54,771 nt of DNA from Pseudopyrenochaeta lycopersici (lineage: Eukaryota; Ascomycota; Dothideomycetes; Pleosporales; Pseudopyrenochaetaceae): the NCBI GenBank assembly GCA_003313425.1, contig NHZP01000114.1:1-54771 (forward strand), in the 5' to 3' direction. The notes beneath the pieces were generated by a model, which was not told where the DNA came from, did not search any database, and saw only the letters and a list, made by a program, of their open reading frames with translations. The position numbers were made by a program, and so were the translations under genes. Positions 34,600 to 47,900 of the stretch are shown here, piece after piece. Numbering within the stretch: the first letter of the stretch is position 1; each line of letters begins with the position of its first letter.

Positions 34600-36807
34600 T
34601 CCTATAAGATGAGTAGAAGCTAACTTAGTAGTAGCAGGACAGTAATAAGAATAAGAATAAGATAACAGAAAACAGAAACAAGAATAGCTATAAATAATTA
34701 AGAAATAATTTAGAGGTAGTATAGTATTAGATTTTAGTTAATTATTAGCGTTAGCAAGGAACTGCCTAGTAGTTGCAGTCTCCTTATTTAGTTATACTGA
34801 AGGGCTGCAGCAGCCTATTTAGGATTTAGCCTTCAGCTATCCTTATAGCTAACTTAACACCAGATTTACTATTATTTAGATCAGACCTTACGCCTGCTAT
34901 TAAGGTTATTAAGAAACACACTATAGATACTAGTAAAGTACTCGTGCCTATAAGGCTAGCGAGGAAAGACTTTCTATTTACAGGAAAAGACATTACTAAG
35001 TTCCTAGATAACTTTAATCGCTAGGCAGATAATAGTAGCTATAACAACTATTAAAAGATAAGAATCCTTCTAGACTTCTGTAACACTATATATAGAAGCT
35101 TTATTAAGAAAATAAGGCTATATAGGGCACTAGACTAGAAGAAGCTTTAAGAAGTAATAAAAGAGTATTAGCACGATTAAGATATAGCTTAACGCATAGG
35201 AACGCGAGCGTTCCTAGAGACCTATATTTCTAAGACGTTAAGAAAATTCCTAGGGCTATCTGAGTATTTAACTAACTTCGCAGCGTACAGTAACGCTTGC
35301 ATTAAGACAGGCTAGCTGTATAGGACAGAGGCTAGCTTCTTTTTTACTAGAGGCCTTCTAAGAGAAGACTAGGACATAATCTTTATCAACATATATAAAG
35401 GGCTAATTCTAGATAAGCTAGAGAGTTTTAATATTAAGAAGATTTACACGTATCTTAAGCGCGTGTACTACTAGAGAGAGGGGATAAAACAGATATCCCC
35501 TAGCTATATAGAAAGAGAGGCTAAGCTTACACACTAGATCCTAGGTTAAGAAAAGAAAACATTAACAGCTAAGCAGCTAAAAGATGTAGTTAATAACTAT
35601 AAGAAAAGTAAGGTTTAAGAAGAAGCTAGGCCTACTCTTCTACCTAGTGTAGATCTAGAGGTTTAAGACCATATTTCAGCCCTTAGCGACTAGAAGATTA
35701 GCCTAGCTAAGGTTAACGAGATAATAGTTTATCCTAAACTAGGTCAGATTCTGAGGAACCTAGCTACGTACGCGTACTTCATTAGCTAAGTCGTCTTAAG
35801 AGATAATGCTAAGCAGCTACTATTAGAAAGGAATAATAGCTCTTATATATCGACGGCTCCTTACAGCTTAAATCCTTAGTAAGGCGCGAGTACTATCTAA
35901 GGCTGTGAATATTAAAACACTTGTAATATATGCAACCTCCCTAGTTATATTACTAGAGAATGTAAGCTATATTAGCTACTTTTGTATCTTAGCTAGATTA
36001 GCTTTAAGTAGAATAAGGAAGTTAGATATAAGACTTACTATTTTAGTCCTTTACACAAGAGGTTAGGGCAAATCTAAGGAACTGCACCCTAAATACTGCA
36101 GCTCTATTAGTTAAAACAGAAAATTTAGGAGTATTATAGAGTTACTAATAATGTTCTAGATTAGCTAGTATTAGTAGTATATCTAGAGAAGTTTAATAGA
36201 GTAGACTTAAGGCCTACTTAATATTAAAAGCTTAGACTACTAGCTACGTAGTAACAGAAGGTGGTTAGTCCTAATATAAATACGATTACAGAAGATAGTT
36301 ATAGTAGGGCAGCTATAAGCCCAGCTAAGGATCTTCTAAACTTTTAGAATATTAGGATATTACTAAGAGGCTTAACTAAGGCGTATTTTACCCTTAATAA
36401 GGTTACATCTTAGGATATTATTCTTAGTGCTTTTAAGGAAGAAGTAGTAAATGCTAGCTTAACTTATATAGTAACACGCTCTTAAACGCGTTAGAATGTT
36501 AGGAAAGATCTAGTTCTTAAGAAAGTTAGGCAGAGTAAAGTTTAGAAGTAAGCTCCTGCTAAACCTCCTTATTCTAAGCAACTAAAGCGAGTTATAGTTA
36601 AGAACTATTATATACCTACTATAAGAGGCAACACTGCATTTAAACTAATAGATATTAAGGAATTTAAATAAGTAGAGCTAATTCTATTCGCTAGCTAAGC
36701 CTAAACTTATTAGTTAGAATAAGAAAAAGAAGAACTAGAATAACAGCCTTACTAACACAGAGCTCTGTTATTTACTAGGCCCGCATCTAAACTATATTGC
36801 TACTACT
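34600..36807 (+). pseudogene. ORF1 (gag) of element D, 5' part
   Basis: Read through RIP stops, a Gypsy-type gag begins with residues like FTGKDITKFLDNFNR near 34977. It continues with the capsid-like segment (FLETYISKTLRKFLGLSEYL) and a Cys-containing stretch near 35905-35960 (CNICNLPSYITRECK, zinc-knuckle-like). The frame runs on to LLFTRPASKLYCYYY, where element B is inserted at 36808. The last codons, TMLGGA and a stop, follow B at 43771-43795. The start codon is uncertain: the ATG at 34609 is in another frame. Confidence 0.65.
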
Positions 36808-37200
36808 TGTTAGGATCTGAAATCCTAGACAAGGAGGGAGAGCCTCAGGTACTAACAGCCAGTCAAGGAGCGCCAGTGTTCCACTCTGTCACGCGTCACG
36901 TGACCGCTCGCTCCGCCAAGGACGAGCGCTCGCAGCGCTCGCGGCAAGCACGACAAGCGCGTTGTGTATATAGATCACTACAATAAGCCCCTATAGCTCA
37001 TTATGTTCAACTCAATATTATACTCTACAGTATAGTGATAGCAATACTAATTATTCTCAACCCTTAGTACTCTTTACAGAAGCACCCTCTTACTGTCTTA
37101 GTATTAAACCCCCTTCTATCTAGTCCCTCACTCTATCCCGGAGAACCAACTTTGCAGTCTTATTAGTTATCCTTACTGATAGCTTTTAAGATTCCTCACA
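36808..37200 (+). repeat. 5' LTR of element B
   Basis: 393 bp, TGTTAGGATCTGAAATCC to CCTCACA. It is less RIPped than the 3' copy, and both have the GCTCGCAGCGCTCGCGGCAA segment. Confidence 0.95.
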
Positions 37201-37232
37201 CTTTAAACACCCTTAAGATAAGTAACACTGAG

Positions 37233-38460
37233 ATGGAAACCACCAACCATCATGCCACAAGGCCAGGCAACGCTGTCGCCAAACCGGACCTCTTCTATGG
37301 GGATCGGTTCAAGCTTAAAGACTAGCTACTCCAGTTCAACCTGTTCTTCAAGTTCAACGCGACCACCATAGACGACGACAACCAAGCAGTACTCATGTCT
37401 AGCTACATAAGAGGCGAAGCTGCCAAATAAGTGAAACCCTACCTAGTTGAGTACATGAGTAATAAAGAGAAGCCTCAAGAACTTATTATTATGTTTAAAA
37501 ATACAGAAAGGTTTAAAGCATGCATGCGCTAAGCGTTCAGGCTCCTAAACGTGGCAACTATTACAGAGCGCAAGATCTAAAACATGCGATAAACCAGGTC
37601 TGCGGCCAACTACACCAACAAATTTCTAGGTTACGCTAGACAGACTAGTTGGAATAACGACACCCTGAAAACTATGTATAAACAAGGCCTGAAAGCGGAC
37701 GTCCAGACCGAGCTTATGCGTACAGGCACGAAAATCACGACACTAGACGACCTAATTAATGAAACTATCTGACTAGATATAGAGCTCTATAAGCTCTATA
37801 TGCGACTTAGAAGATAACTACTAGGATAAATAAAGGAAGATAAGAAACCTTAGAAAGATTATTATAATAAGCTAAATAATAGTCGCCTACAACATTAGTA
37901 TTAACTACAGGGAGTGCCTAGACAGTACCTGTTAGGGGGCCTTAAAGCAATGCATCTAGATAATCTTAACAAGGAGAAATTAGGTAAGGGCAGGAAGAAA
38001 AAAGAAATAACCTGCTTTAACTATAATAAGAAAGGCTATATAGCTAAAGACTGCAGGAGTAAGAATAAAGTAACCCCCTAGATTAACATAATAGTAGTAA
38101 AGGAAGAACATAGCGATAACGAAATATAGGAAGTTGTCGCAACCTAAGAGGAAGAGGCCTAAGACACGGAGTTGTTACAGCCACCTCTCTTAGAACCTAC
38201 TAAGAAAGGGATTCTAGGAACCTAGTATAGCGACAAGGAAGAAGAGAGTAGCGGCTCCCTGTCTCTAGTCTACGAAGATGCTGAGGAAGACCTTGATGAT
38301 ACTATAGTGCTCTTAACTAAGGAACAGAAGAAGAAAAACTTCCAGAAACAACATCGACCAGGAACCCTGAGGCCATCGACGCCTACAGAGGCGGAAAAAG
38401 ATATCGCAGAACTTAACTACTAACTACACGCACAACACATGTATAAAGTATAATACATTA
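37233..38460 (+). pseudogene. Gag of element B
   Basis: The ATG is at 37233 (METTNHHATRPGNAVAKPDL). The capsid part reads YGDRFKLKD and NLFFKFNATTIDDDNQAVLM, with few stops up to about 37760. A zinc knuckle in degraded form, CFNYNKKGYIAKDC, lies at about 38012-38055; the usual second Cys and the His are Tyr, as G to A and C to T changes would give. Nonsense codons are TAA/TAG, as in GEAAK-stop-VKPYL near 37430. The first 500 bp are the best preserved retroelement coding sequence in the window. Confidence 0.85.
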
Positions 38461-39449
38461 ACGCGTTAACCCTAGAAGAATAGGAAGCAGCTATAAAATA
38501 AGGAATAAGTACGATTATTCTAGCTAAACAAGCGATGCAAGACATGTTGCGGGAACATTACCGTTACCCCAAATATTATACGAAGGCAACATAAGAATAG
38601 GCAGAAAGAGCTAAAGAAGTATAGTAACCCGCAAGCGTTAGGGACGCACTACAGAAACTTTAACGAGCTAGACAAACATAGGCACTAGAACCCCTAGTAG
38701 TTAAGACCCTTAAATATATACTATAACGCTAAATAATACTACTACTAACATAGGAAGACGCTTTCTATGTACTAAATACTAAGAACCTAGTATAATAAGG
38801 GTATCTTTAAGTTAATTCCTACAGCGAAATCGTGCTTACAAACAGTAAGAAGTAAGATATTTATACGCAGCTCGAATAATAAATACATTAGGAAGATAAT
38901 AAAGAAAATGTTAACCCTCTCTAGCACCTTATAGAAGAAGAAGCCTAAGAAATGTATAAGCACGCTGAGGCAGCTTAAACCCTACATACTATGCGTAAAG
39001 GACTACAGAAACTAGTACTAGACTACTTGATAGATCTACGTAATAAGCGACACAGTGTCGTCTACTAGTCTTTTTGTACTACAGACCTGTGCACGATCCA
39101 CTATTTAAGTAAAACGGAACAGGGATACTTCCCTTACTTGTTTTACTAATATAAATACTAATAGTATAATTGTCCTGAAGTTAAATGCGATAACTACCTA
39201 TAGGATAAGAGGACTGTCCTCTACTTCCTAGGAAATAATAACCTTGCGGCTATTATAGCGATGCAGCTAGTCTTTAATAGAGAATGTAATTAGTAATAAT
39301 AGCAAACGTGCCTTAACTTAGATTGCCTTAAGTATAAAGATATTAAGATACTAAACAGGTATCAGGAGGAGCCTTTTTTAGGGTCACGCCTACTAATAGG
39401 CAAGAACCGCAAACCCTATATACAACAGGCACATAAGGACTCCTTAAGC

Positions 39450-42400
39450 TAAATATCAAGCTTAATAGAAGCTAGATGAAGGCACTAGTAGATTCCGGAG
39501 CACAACAGAGCTATATTTCTGCGCGAGCGATAGAATAAGCTGGCCTTATCTTATCATTAAAATTAGTACTATATCCATTAATAGTTGCTGATGGGCAACT
39601 AATGCCATCAGAGTCTGTAATCACACACGAAGTATAGAGCGTGCAACTCATTATCTAGAACCATAGGGAAACGATTAACCTAGACGTCTTCGGACTATCA
39701 CAATATAATATAATACTAGGACTCCTATGGTTAAGAGAACATAGTCCGGATATAGATTAGAAAAGGAAAAAGTTCTCGTTTAAATGCTGTGGAACGGACG
39801 TAACCACGAGTAAGCCTACGCTGCGGCTAAGTGCCTGGGTAGATAAGAAGATAACGATCAGGATCCTTACTTTAAATAAGGACGGCCTCAAGATATAAGG
39901 GTCCGACTTAGCAGGTACCAATAGAAGGCCCTTAGACTAACAAGCTAGAGTTAAGGAGAAAAGTGCAACTCTAGTAATCCCCGACAAGTATAAAGAATAT
40001 AAGTTACTCTTTTAGGAAGAGATAACTACAAAAGCATTACCTAAGCATTAACCCTAGGATTATAAGATTATCTTACAAGAAGGAAAGTAACTAACTTTCA
40101 GCCCAATTTACGGTTTATTAGAAAAAGAACTTAAGACCCTACGCGAATATATCAAAACAAACTTAAAAAAGGGATTTATTAAGGAATTACAGTTGCTAGC
40201 AGGATACCCTATACTATTCGTACTAAAAAAGAATAGGAAGCTAAGATTATGCGTTAACTACTAGAAACTTAACAATATTACAGTAAAGAATTAATACCCT
40301 TTACTAAACATAGCAGAACTACAGGATTAACTAGCCTTTATAAAAGTCTTTACAGCATTAGACTTAAGAGGAGCGTATAACCTTATTTACATAAAGGAAG
40401 GTAAAGAATAGAAGACCGCGTTTAGAACACGCTATAGCTACTATAAATATATAGTAATGCCTTTTAGTCTTACTAATACACTAGCGACATGCTAGGCACT
40501 TATTAATAATATGTTAAGAGAATACCTAGACGTATTTGTTATCGCATACCTTAATAATATCCTCGTGTACTCTAATAATCTACAGGAACATATTAAGCAC
40601 GTTAAAACAGTTCTTACCTACTTAGGAAGATTTAGTTTACTACTTGAACCTAAGAAATACAAGTTCTATAAGAAAGAAGTTAAATTCCTAGGATACATAG
40701 TAGGTGCACACAAAGTAAAGATAAACAAAGAAAAAATAAGAGTAGTAAAGGAATAGCCTAAACCCAAAACAGTTAAAGACATACAGTTATTTATAAGATT
40801 CGTTAACTTTAACTGACAGTTTATTAAGGACTTCTCTAAAAAATCCATCCCACTTACTAAACTTATAAGAAAAGATATAAAATAGGAATAGGGAAATAAA
40901 TAAAGGAAAGCATTCTAGAAGCTTAAGGAAGCCTGTATTACACTACTAGTGCTAATTGTATTCTAAACAGAAGAACCCCTACAGTTTGAAACAGATACTT
41001 TAGACCTTACACTAGGTGCAACAGCGAAATAAGAACGCAATAGAAAATAGCACCTAATCACGTACTACTTAAGAAAATTCATAGACGCTAAGGAACGCTA
41101 CGACGTGCATAACAAAGAACTCATAGCAGTCGTCGACGCCCTCAACTACTAGCGAATCTACGCAGAAAGTTACTCAGATCTTACGATATTTATAGATTAT
41201 AAGAACCTAGTTTATTTCACTACTACCAAGACATTAAACTAAAGACAGGTTAGATAGGCTGAAATACTAGGATAATATAAGTTCAAGATTATGTATACGC
41301 CAGGAAAGGATAACGGCAGAGCCGATGCTCTTAGCCGCAGACTAAACATCGCAGGAACAAAAGCAATAGTTAGCAATACTATCCTTTAAGTAAACTAGGA
41401 TAGAAGCTTAGGACCTAATAAGTTATTAAACAACACTATAATAATTACGTCTGAAGTACCTAAAGAATTGCAAGAAGCAATTATCCGACAACACTACAAT
41501 AACCTAGTACATAGTTATCCTAGAATTAAGAGAATAATAGAACTTATACAGCGACACTACAGCTTTAAAAATATAAAAGATAAGGTTAAACAGTTCATTA
41601 AAAAATGCGCGGACTGTTATAAGAACAAACACAGTACCTATGCACCCTACGGAGAAATGCAAGCTATGGAGCTACCTAATAAACCTTAGGCAGACATTTC
41701 TATAGACTTTGTAACAGGGTTACTACTGTCTAAAGATCCCGCGACAGGAATCAAGTATAACGCTATCTTTAATATAGTCTGCAGATTTACAAAAGCAGCA
41801 GAGATGATACTGTTTAGAAACAACTACAACATAGAATAACTAGCGTTTGTTGTCTTAGACAGACTAGTATAATATCACAGTATACCCAAGTCTATTATTA
41901 GTAATAGAGACAAGCTCTTTACATCTAACTTCTGGTCCATATTAATGGCCGCGATAGGAACAAAAAGAAAGTTGTTAACAGCCTATCACCCACAAACGGA
42001 CAGACAAACAGAAAGAACAAACAGGACAATGAAAACCTACCTGAGGATCTACAGCAATCAACAACAAAACAATTAGGTTTTATTGCTACTAATAGCACAA
42101 CTAGCCTATAACAATAAATTGTTAGAATTAACTAGAAAGACACCGTTCTTTGCTAACTACAGGAGATACCCTAATCTCTTTATAAAGTTATATCCTAGCA
42201 GAAAAACTAAAGCAGCTATAAAAATAGCTAAAGAAATAAAGAAAGTACATAAATAACTCTAAGAGAACCTTAAGAAAGCACAACGTAACAGTATTTCCTA
42301 CCAGAATAAGAAAAGAAAAATGGCACCTCAGCTAAAGAAGGGGGATAAAGCATACTTACTTACGAAAAATCTACGTAATAAGCAACTAAGTAAGGGACTT

Positions 42401-42780
42401 AATTATATTAAGGTTGGACTATTTTTAGTTAAAAAACGGAACAGACCCGTAAATTATATACTTAAGCTACTACTAGATGCAAAAATCCACCTATGCTTTT
42501 ATATCTCTAAGTTGGAACTAGCTAACCCTACTACACTATTACAGAAAACATTCTGGTACGAGCCTAAAGAAGAAAACGAGTTTGAAGTCAAAAAAATCTA
42601 GGGGTACTAACGGAATAGAAGAGTTAACGACCCAGAACCAAGCTTCAGTTACCTAGTCAAATGGAAAGGGTACCTAAGCGTGGAAAGTACGTAGGAACTA
42701 CCGGAAAATCTAAGAAACTGCCGAGAAAAAATTAGAGAATATTAGGAGAGAGAGGAAAGGAAAAAGAAGAAATAAACCTA
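39450..42780 (+). pseudogene. Pol of element B: protease, RT, RNase H, integrase, chromodomain
   Basis: The protease site is intact: ALVDSGAQQSYIS, with DSG at 39491-39499. RT runs from about 40080 to 40800, with FVLKKNRKLRLCVNY, ALDLRGAYNLI and MPFSLTN. The polymerase box reads YLNN (about 40546-40557) where YLDD is expected. RNase H ends near 41340 with ADALSRR. Integrase runs from 41468: KKCADCYKNKH zinc motif, then SIDFVTGLL, SNRDKLFTSNFW and TAYHPQTDRQTERTNR, so the D-D-E residues are present. A chromodomain follows near 42650-42760 (YLVKWKGYLSVEST, ELPENL). Longest unbroken pieces are 40511-40756, 41468-41689 and 42320-42601. Many TAG/TAA interrupt it. Confidence 0.92.
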
Positions 42781-42843
42781 GAAGGTAGAAGCCTGCCTAG
42801 GCTTCGCTAGGGTTACTAGTTAATCTAAGGCGCCTATAGTAGA

Positions 42844-43272
42844 CTATATCATCAGAGAAAAACTAACTAAGGCATTAACAGCCGGACAAGGAGCTTCCTT
42901 AGCAAACTCTAACTCTCTGTTGTCATGCATCTCCAACGCGAGACACAAAGCCTTCTTCCGCGCCCTTTCTTCCGCCTGCTTTAAAATTACCTTATTCTAA
43001 AGTAACCGCGCGATTATAGTTGCTAGTAACTTCTTGTTATTATCTACCTTCTTCTAGTACTCGTTACGAGTTTTGTCTAAAGAAGCCTAGGACATATTCA
43101 CACACGGTTTCCCTAAACAAGTGTATTTAGTACATTTTAAGTTTAAATTTAGCATAATGTAATAAATAATGTTATCCCTAAAATACTTATCGTAAGCGAA
43201 TTCAGTAATAGTTTTAGCACGGAGGATTTTATTATAAAGACGCAGATTACGAATCCAGGACTTAGATAACAT
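42844..43272 (-). pseudogene. Antisense ORF at the 3' end of element B
   Basis: The ATG is at 43272. The first 61 codons are open (MLSKSWIRNLRLYNKILRAK, ..., KCTKYTCLGKPC), and the frame continues past a TAG at about 43087 to a further TAG at 42844. After the Cys-rich part comes a Lys/Glu/Ala-rich helical segment (LKQAEERARKKALCLALEM). Architecture matches the antisense ORF of copy A (Cys motifs then coiled coil) although the sequences differ. Function unknown. Confidence 0.55.
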
Positions 43273-43354
43273 TTTATCTTACATTACTACAGACGCGGGG
43301 TACGCCGCCTTTAAGCTGATCTAGCTACACATCACGTAATTTAAGACAAATCCT

Positions 43355-43372
43355 AAAGAAGGAGAAAGATAG
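43355..43372 (+). other. Polypurine tract of element B
   Basis: AAAGAAGGAGAAAGATAG directly precedes the 3' LTR. Confidence 0.75.
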
Positions 43373-43765
43373 TGTTAGGATCTGAAATCCTGGACAAGGA
43401 GGGAGAGCCTCAGGTACTGACAGCCAGTTAAGGAGCGCCAGTGTTCTACTCTATCACGCGTTACGTAACCGCTCGCTCTGCCAAGGATAAGCGCTCGCAG
43501 CGCTCGCGGCAAGCGCGACGAGCGCGTTATATATATAGATTACCACAATAAGCCCCTATAGCTTATTATATTTAACTTAATATTATACTCTACAGTATAG
43601 TAATAGCAATACTAATTATTCTTAACCCTTAGTACTCTTTATAAAAGCACCCTCTTACTGTCTTAGTATTAAACCCCCTTCCATCTAGTCCCTTACTCTA
43701 TCCCAGAGAACCAACTTTGCAGTCTTATTGGTTATCCTCACCAATAGCTTTTAAGATTCCTTACA
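43373..43765 (+). repeat. 3' LTR of element B
   Basis: 393 bp, TGTTAGGATCTGAAATCC to CCTTACA. Same length as the 5' LTR and differing mainly by C/T and G/A. Confidence 0.95.
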
Positions 43766-43923
43766 CTACTATACTATGTTAGGAGGTGCGTAGTGTAACT
43801 TTTAGGGACCTTATAAGCTAACATTAGCTTTAAAAATAAGTTAGAAATATATTGAAAGCGATTAATAAGCCTGCCGCGTCGTTAGCTAGCGTGAACGCTG
43901 TAGGATTAAGTATTGAGCCGGCT

Positions 43924-43979
43924 AGCTAATCAGCAATCGCCAGGTTAGCTAAGCGAGACCTGCTGAAACCTAATTAGCT
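43924..43979 (+). other. 56-nt stem motif, copy 1 (gag/pol junction of D)
   Basis: AGCTAAT (43924-43930) can pair with ATTAGCT (43973-43979), CAG with CTG, and CAGG (43941-43944) with CCTG (43959-43962). Near the tip lies the 8-bp palindrome TTAGCTAA (43945-43952). It is in the non-coding spacer between ORF1 and ORF2. The second copy is at 49192-49247. Confidence 0.7.
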
Positions 43980-44432
43980 GACACCGCAGTGCCTTACCCC
44001 GCATAACCCTGCGTCCGCCTAAGTTATTAGGGATGCTTAGAGGCAATTTTCTAATAAAGAAAAGGTTAAATTAAATTAAGAAGAGACTGTTAGTCTTAAA
44101 AAAGGACTAAATTTAGGGCTTAACTTAATATAATTTAGGACTTTTAATACCTAAACTAAGCATAAGGCCCTAAGAATATATAATACTTAGCATAAAGCTT
44201 TAGTTAATCCTACTAAATAAGAAGCTATAATAATTTAAAAGAAGATAGGTATAGCCTACGTACAGTATAACCTTCTAACCTGCTAGGCCTTATTTAATAG
44301 GTATGTAGTAAAGTATCTTATTAACACTAGCGCACAGATAAACCTTTTAAGATATAGTACAGCTAAGGTATTAAAGCTTACATATAAAGACTATAAGCAA
44401 AGTAGCTTATATTAAGATAGAGTAGTTACTAT

Positions 44433-44929
44433 TGTGCCGATGCACTTGGTGACCTGGTCACCTGGCCACTAAGGGCATCTCAGCTAGTTCAGATGCAGCA
44501 GTTCAGATGCAGCAGTTCAGATGCAGCAGTTCAGATGCAGCAGTTCAGATGCAGCAGCTCAGGCCACAGCAGCTTAGGCCACAGCAGCTCAGACTTTAAG
44601 GTAATTAAGCGAGATTAGCAGAAAAATAAGGATATAAGGAGGCAGGCAGGCGAGGAATCCACGAGGGAGGGGAACATCTAAGGATCTACTATCTAGAAAA
44701 ACACCCAGAAAACATCTACAAAAAAAAGTAATCAAGACAGTACAGACAGATAGACGGATACAGCTACTACAGATACAGTTATTACCCCCCCCCCCCTTAT
44801 TGTTCATCCTTGTTTACCTACCTCCTACCTCTTATCTCATCCTTGATGAGATGACTACCTAGCTGTGTTCTGTGAGCTCAAGGCTACCATCGACAGGGAG
44901 AAGCTTGCTGAGGCCTCTGTTCCTGCACA
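44433..44929 (+). repeat. Solo LTR K in the protease region of D
   Basis: 497 bp, TGTGCCGATGCACTTGG to CTGCACA, with ctat duplicated at 44429-44432 and 44930-44933. Excision restores an uninterrupted pol frame, which fixes the borders. The start resembles the LTR of D (TGTGCCGTTGCACAGGG), so the families are related. It contains a tandem array and a run of C near 44786. Confidence 0.85.
44488..44592 (+). repeat. Tandem repeats inside solo LTR K
   Basis: Five copies of the 14-bp unit TTCAGATGCAGCAG, followed by degenerate copies of the form CTCAGGCCACAGCAG. Confidence 0.9.
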
Positions 44930-47900
44930 CTATAAATAGAAGTACTAATCCTGTTATAGGAACTGCGTAGAGTGTCCTAGTTAAAGTAGGGGAGGTAACT
45001 GTTGTTAGTTACTTTAGGATTGTTTAAAACCTAACAAGATTAGTAATTTTAGGTAGACCTTAGTGCGCTTTAGTAAGGTTATTAATTTAGTATAACGTAT
45101 ATAGAAGGATTACGTGCAGGATTATTTCTAAGAATAGAGACAGGAACGCTGTCTTTATAGCCTCTAATCCTGCTCTGCTGCATCTAAGAGACTATATGCT
45201 AACTCCTAAAGATAAGGAAAATACGTAGTAGACACCCTTTCTAGGGAGGAGTATCTAGATTTAAGTAGAAGGTACCTAGAATAATATTTTAGTTTAGAAT
45301 CTTATTTATCTTATACTTAGGTTAAGTATATTTAGGAGGCTAAGTTTATAAAAGCTTCTATTAGATTTAGTAAATTTTTACCTATTTTTATAACTAATAA
45401 TAAGCAGTAATTTAAAGAATAGGCAAAGCAAGTAATAAGCTATGCGGTTAGAGCCTCTAAGGATCCTTCAGCTGTGCAAGAATTAGAGTCTTTTTTAGTT
45501 ATATATAAACTCAACCGTCAGGCGCAATAGGAAAAGAGAAGGAAGTATACAGACAGTCAGGTTAATACCCTATATAAGAGGGTAGCTAATAAGGTACAAC
45601 CTGTAGACATTCCTGCAGTATTAGATATTAAGGAGTTTAGGCGTAAGGATTAGAAGCAACATGCTGTTAAATTATAACTCTTAAGAAAAAGTCTAAGACC
45701 TCCTAATATTAGACCTTTTAATTACCTTTTTAAGTGCAGATATATAGTATTCCTATAAGGCATAAGATTAACACTAGAAAGGCTAGCCTTATAAAAGTTT
45801 AGATCTAAGTTAATAAAATTAGAAGTTTAGTTATTTATTAAAATATTAATAAACAGAGAAGGCGCAATCGCTTTTATTTTCTCTAAGACAGGACGAATTA
45901 TTAAGGATGTATATCCTCTATATAAGATACAGACTATTAAATATAAAGCTTAGCAAGAAAAATCGTTCGTAATATCGTAAGCTGTTAAGGAAGAGGTAGT
46001 TACAATATTTAATAACAGACTTAATTAAGAGGTACTAGAAAGATGCGCTAGTTAGTACAGAAACTTATAGTTTCTAGTTAAAAAGAAGGATAAGAGTTAT
46101 CAGATAATACTTAGGTTAATTAAGATAAACGCAGTATCTCTCAAGAATACTAATCTACCTCTAATAGTAGATAAATTCTCTAAGCGTTTTAGTAGATATT
46201 ATATTCTGTCTCTTATAGATCTATTCTTAGGATATAACTAGATTACACTTTATCTAGACAGTAGAGACATAACTGCCTTTTATACGCTAGTTAGTTTACT
46301 TTAATACTATATAATAGTTTAAGGCGCGACTAACTTAGTTACAGTCTTTTAGTAAGTAGTTATAAAGATTATAAAGGATTATTAGCTATATACTATTCCT
46401 TTTATAAATAATATTACTACTAGCAGTCCTAAAACTAACTATAGAGGAGAAGAAGTATTTCCTAGAGTAAGAAGATATATATTAGAATACATTTAGCAGC
46501 TAGACAGGGCCCTAGCTAATATAGAAAGAGCTAGAGCTATAATTTTAGGTAAGAAGTATTATTAGGGAGTCTCTAGATTAGGGGTAGTTAGATATAAGGT
46601 TACTGCGTAAGGGAGATATCTAGATTAATAAAAAGTAGCTAAGATTCTAGATTAGCTAGAATACAGAAACGTAAAAGAAGTAAGGGTATTTATAGGTATC
46701 TGTGTCTACTATAGGATATAGGTGCCTAGCTTTACTATTCGCGCGAAGCCTCTATTCTAGTTAATAAGGACTAGTATTAAATAGATATAGTAAAAGGCTT
46801 AATAAGAGGCTATACGTACCTTAAAGCAATATATTACTTTAGCCCTAGCGTTAGTAAGTCCTAACTATAAGAATAGAGGCATAATTTTTATAGTAGTAGA
46901 TGCGAGCAAGGAAGGCGCAGGCGCGTCTCTTAAACAGATTAGAGCAGACAGAAAAAGATATCTATATTAATTTAAAAGTATAATTTAGTTAAAAGCTAAG
47001 AGTCTCTAGCACTTAATAAAGCTTAAGTATAAAGTAGTATTATAGGCGTTAAAGAAATTCAGAACCTAGCTATATAGACAACATTTTACTATTAAAACAG
47101 ACGCTTAGACGCTTATTTATTAACTTAACAGATTATTACCTGACGTCTCTAGGTTAGTCTAAAATAGGTAGCTCGCAGCTATCCTTACCTAGGACTTTAA
47201 TATTAAGCATATTCCTAGAAAGAAGAATGTTATTACTAATGCGTTATTACGTTATCTAAAGCTAGAAGGATAGGAACAGCCAGACAAGACTAAAGATAAC
47301 CTTAAAGATTTCATTAAAAACCTAGTTACTAACCTTAAGTTTGCCTTACCTGCTAAGACAAGTAGGGTACTAAATAAGCAATACTTAGACAAGTCTAAAG
47401 TAATTACTTAGTTCTTAATAAGATTTAAGAAGCCTAAAGGCCTTACGAGGGCACAACTTTAAGTATAGAAAAAGAGAGTAATAAATTTCTTTATGCGAGA
47501 AGAGTATCTCTTCTAAAAGTCTATAAGGAATATAGCTATTTATTAAGTTATAGATAATCCTAATCTTAAGACTATAGCTATATAGGAAACATATTAATAG
47601 ATTAGTTATAGAGGAGTAAATAGCGTCTATTTAATGCTTACTTAACAATACTAGTAGGAAAGGATACATAAGGAGGTGTAACATATAATTACATTATATA
47701 AACAGTGCTAGTACAGATTATTAAGTCGCAAGCAAGAGATACTAATAAATACCTACTATTACGCGTTATAGGAACGAGTTACTATAGACGTTATTTACAT
47801 ACTATCTTATTAAGGAAAGAAATTTATTATAATTACATAAGAATACCTTAGTAGATAGCTAGAGGCACAAGTAATAGCTAATAATAAGTTATCTACTATT

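Larger units (their letters stand above)
36808..43765 (+). mobile_element. Ty3/Gypsy chromovirus B, complete, nested in D
   Basis: 6958 bp with 393-bp LTRs and a perfect ctact target duplication (36803-36807 and 43766-43770). Order: LTR, gag, protease, RT, RNase H, integrase, chromodomain, antisense ORF, polypurine tract, LTR. Same family as copy A. RIP is uneven: up to about 37760 many CpA remain, beyond that they are depleted. It sits in the last codons of the gag of D. Confidence 0.95.

Noticed and set aside
43924..43979. Stem motif as a hammerhead, HDV-like ribozyme or tRNA
   Set aside because: No CUGAUGA core with GAAA, no HDV double pseudoknot order, and 56 nt is too short for a tRNA cloverleaf.
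44589..44807. 72-codon minus ORF inside solo LTR K
   Set aside because: Made of tandem-repeat-flanking and poly-C sequence in an LTR.
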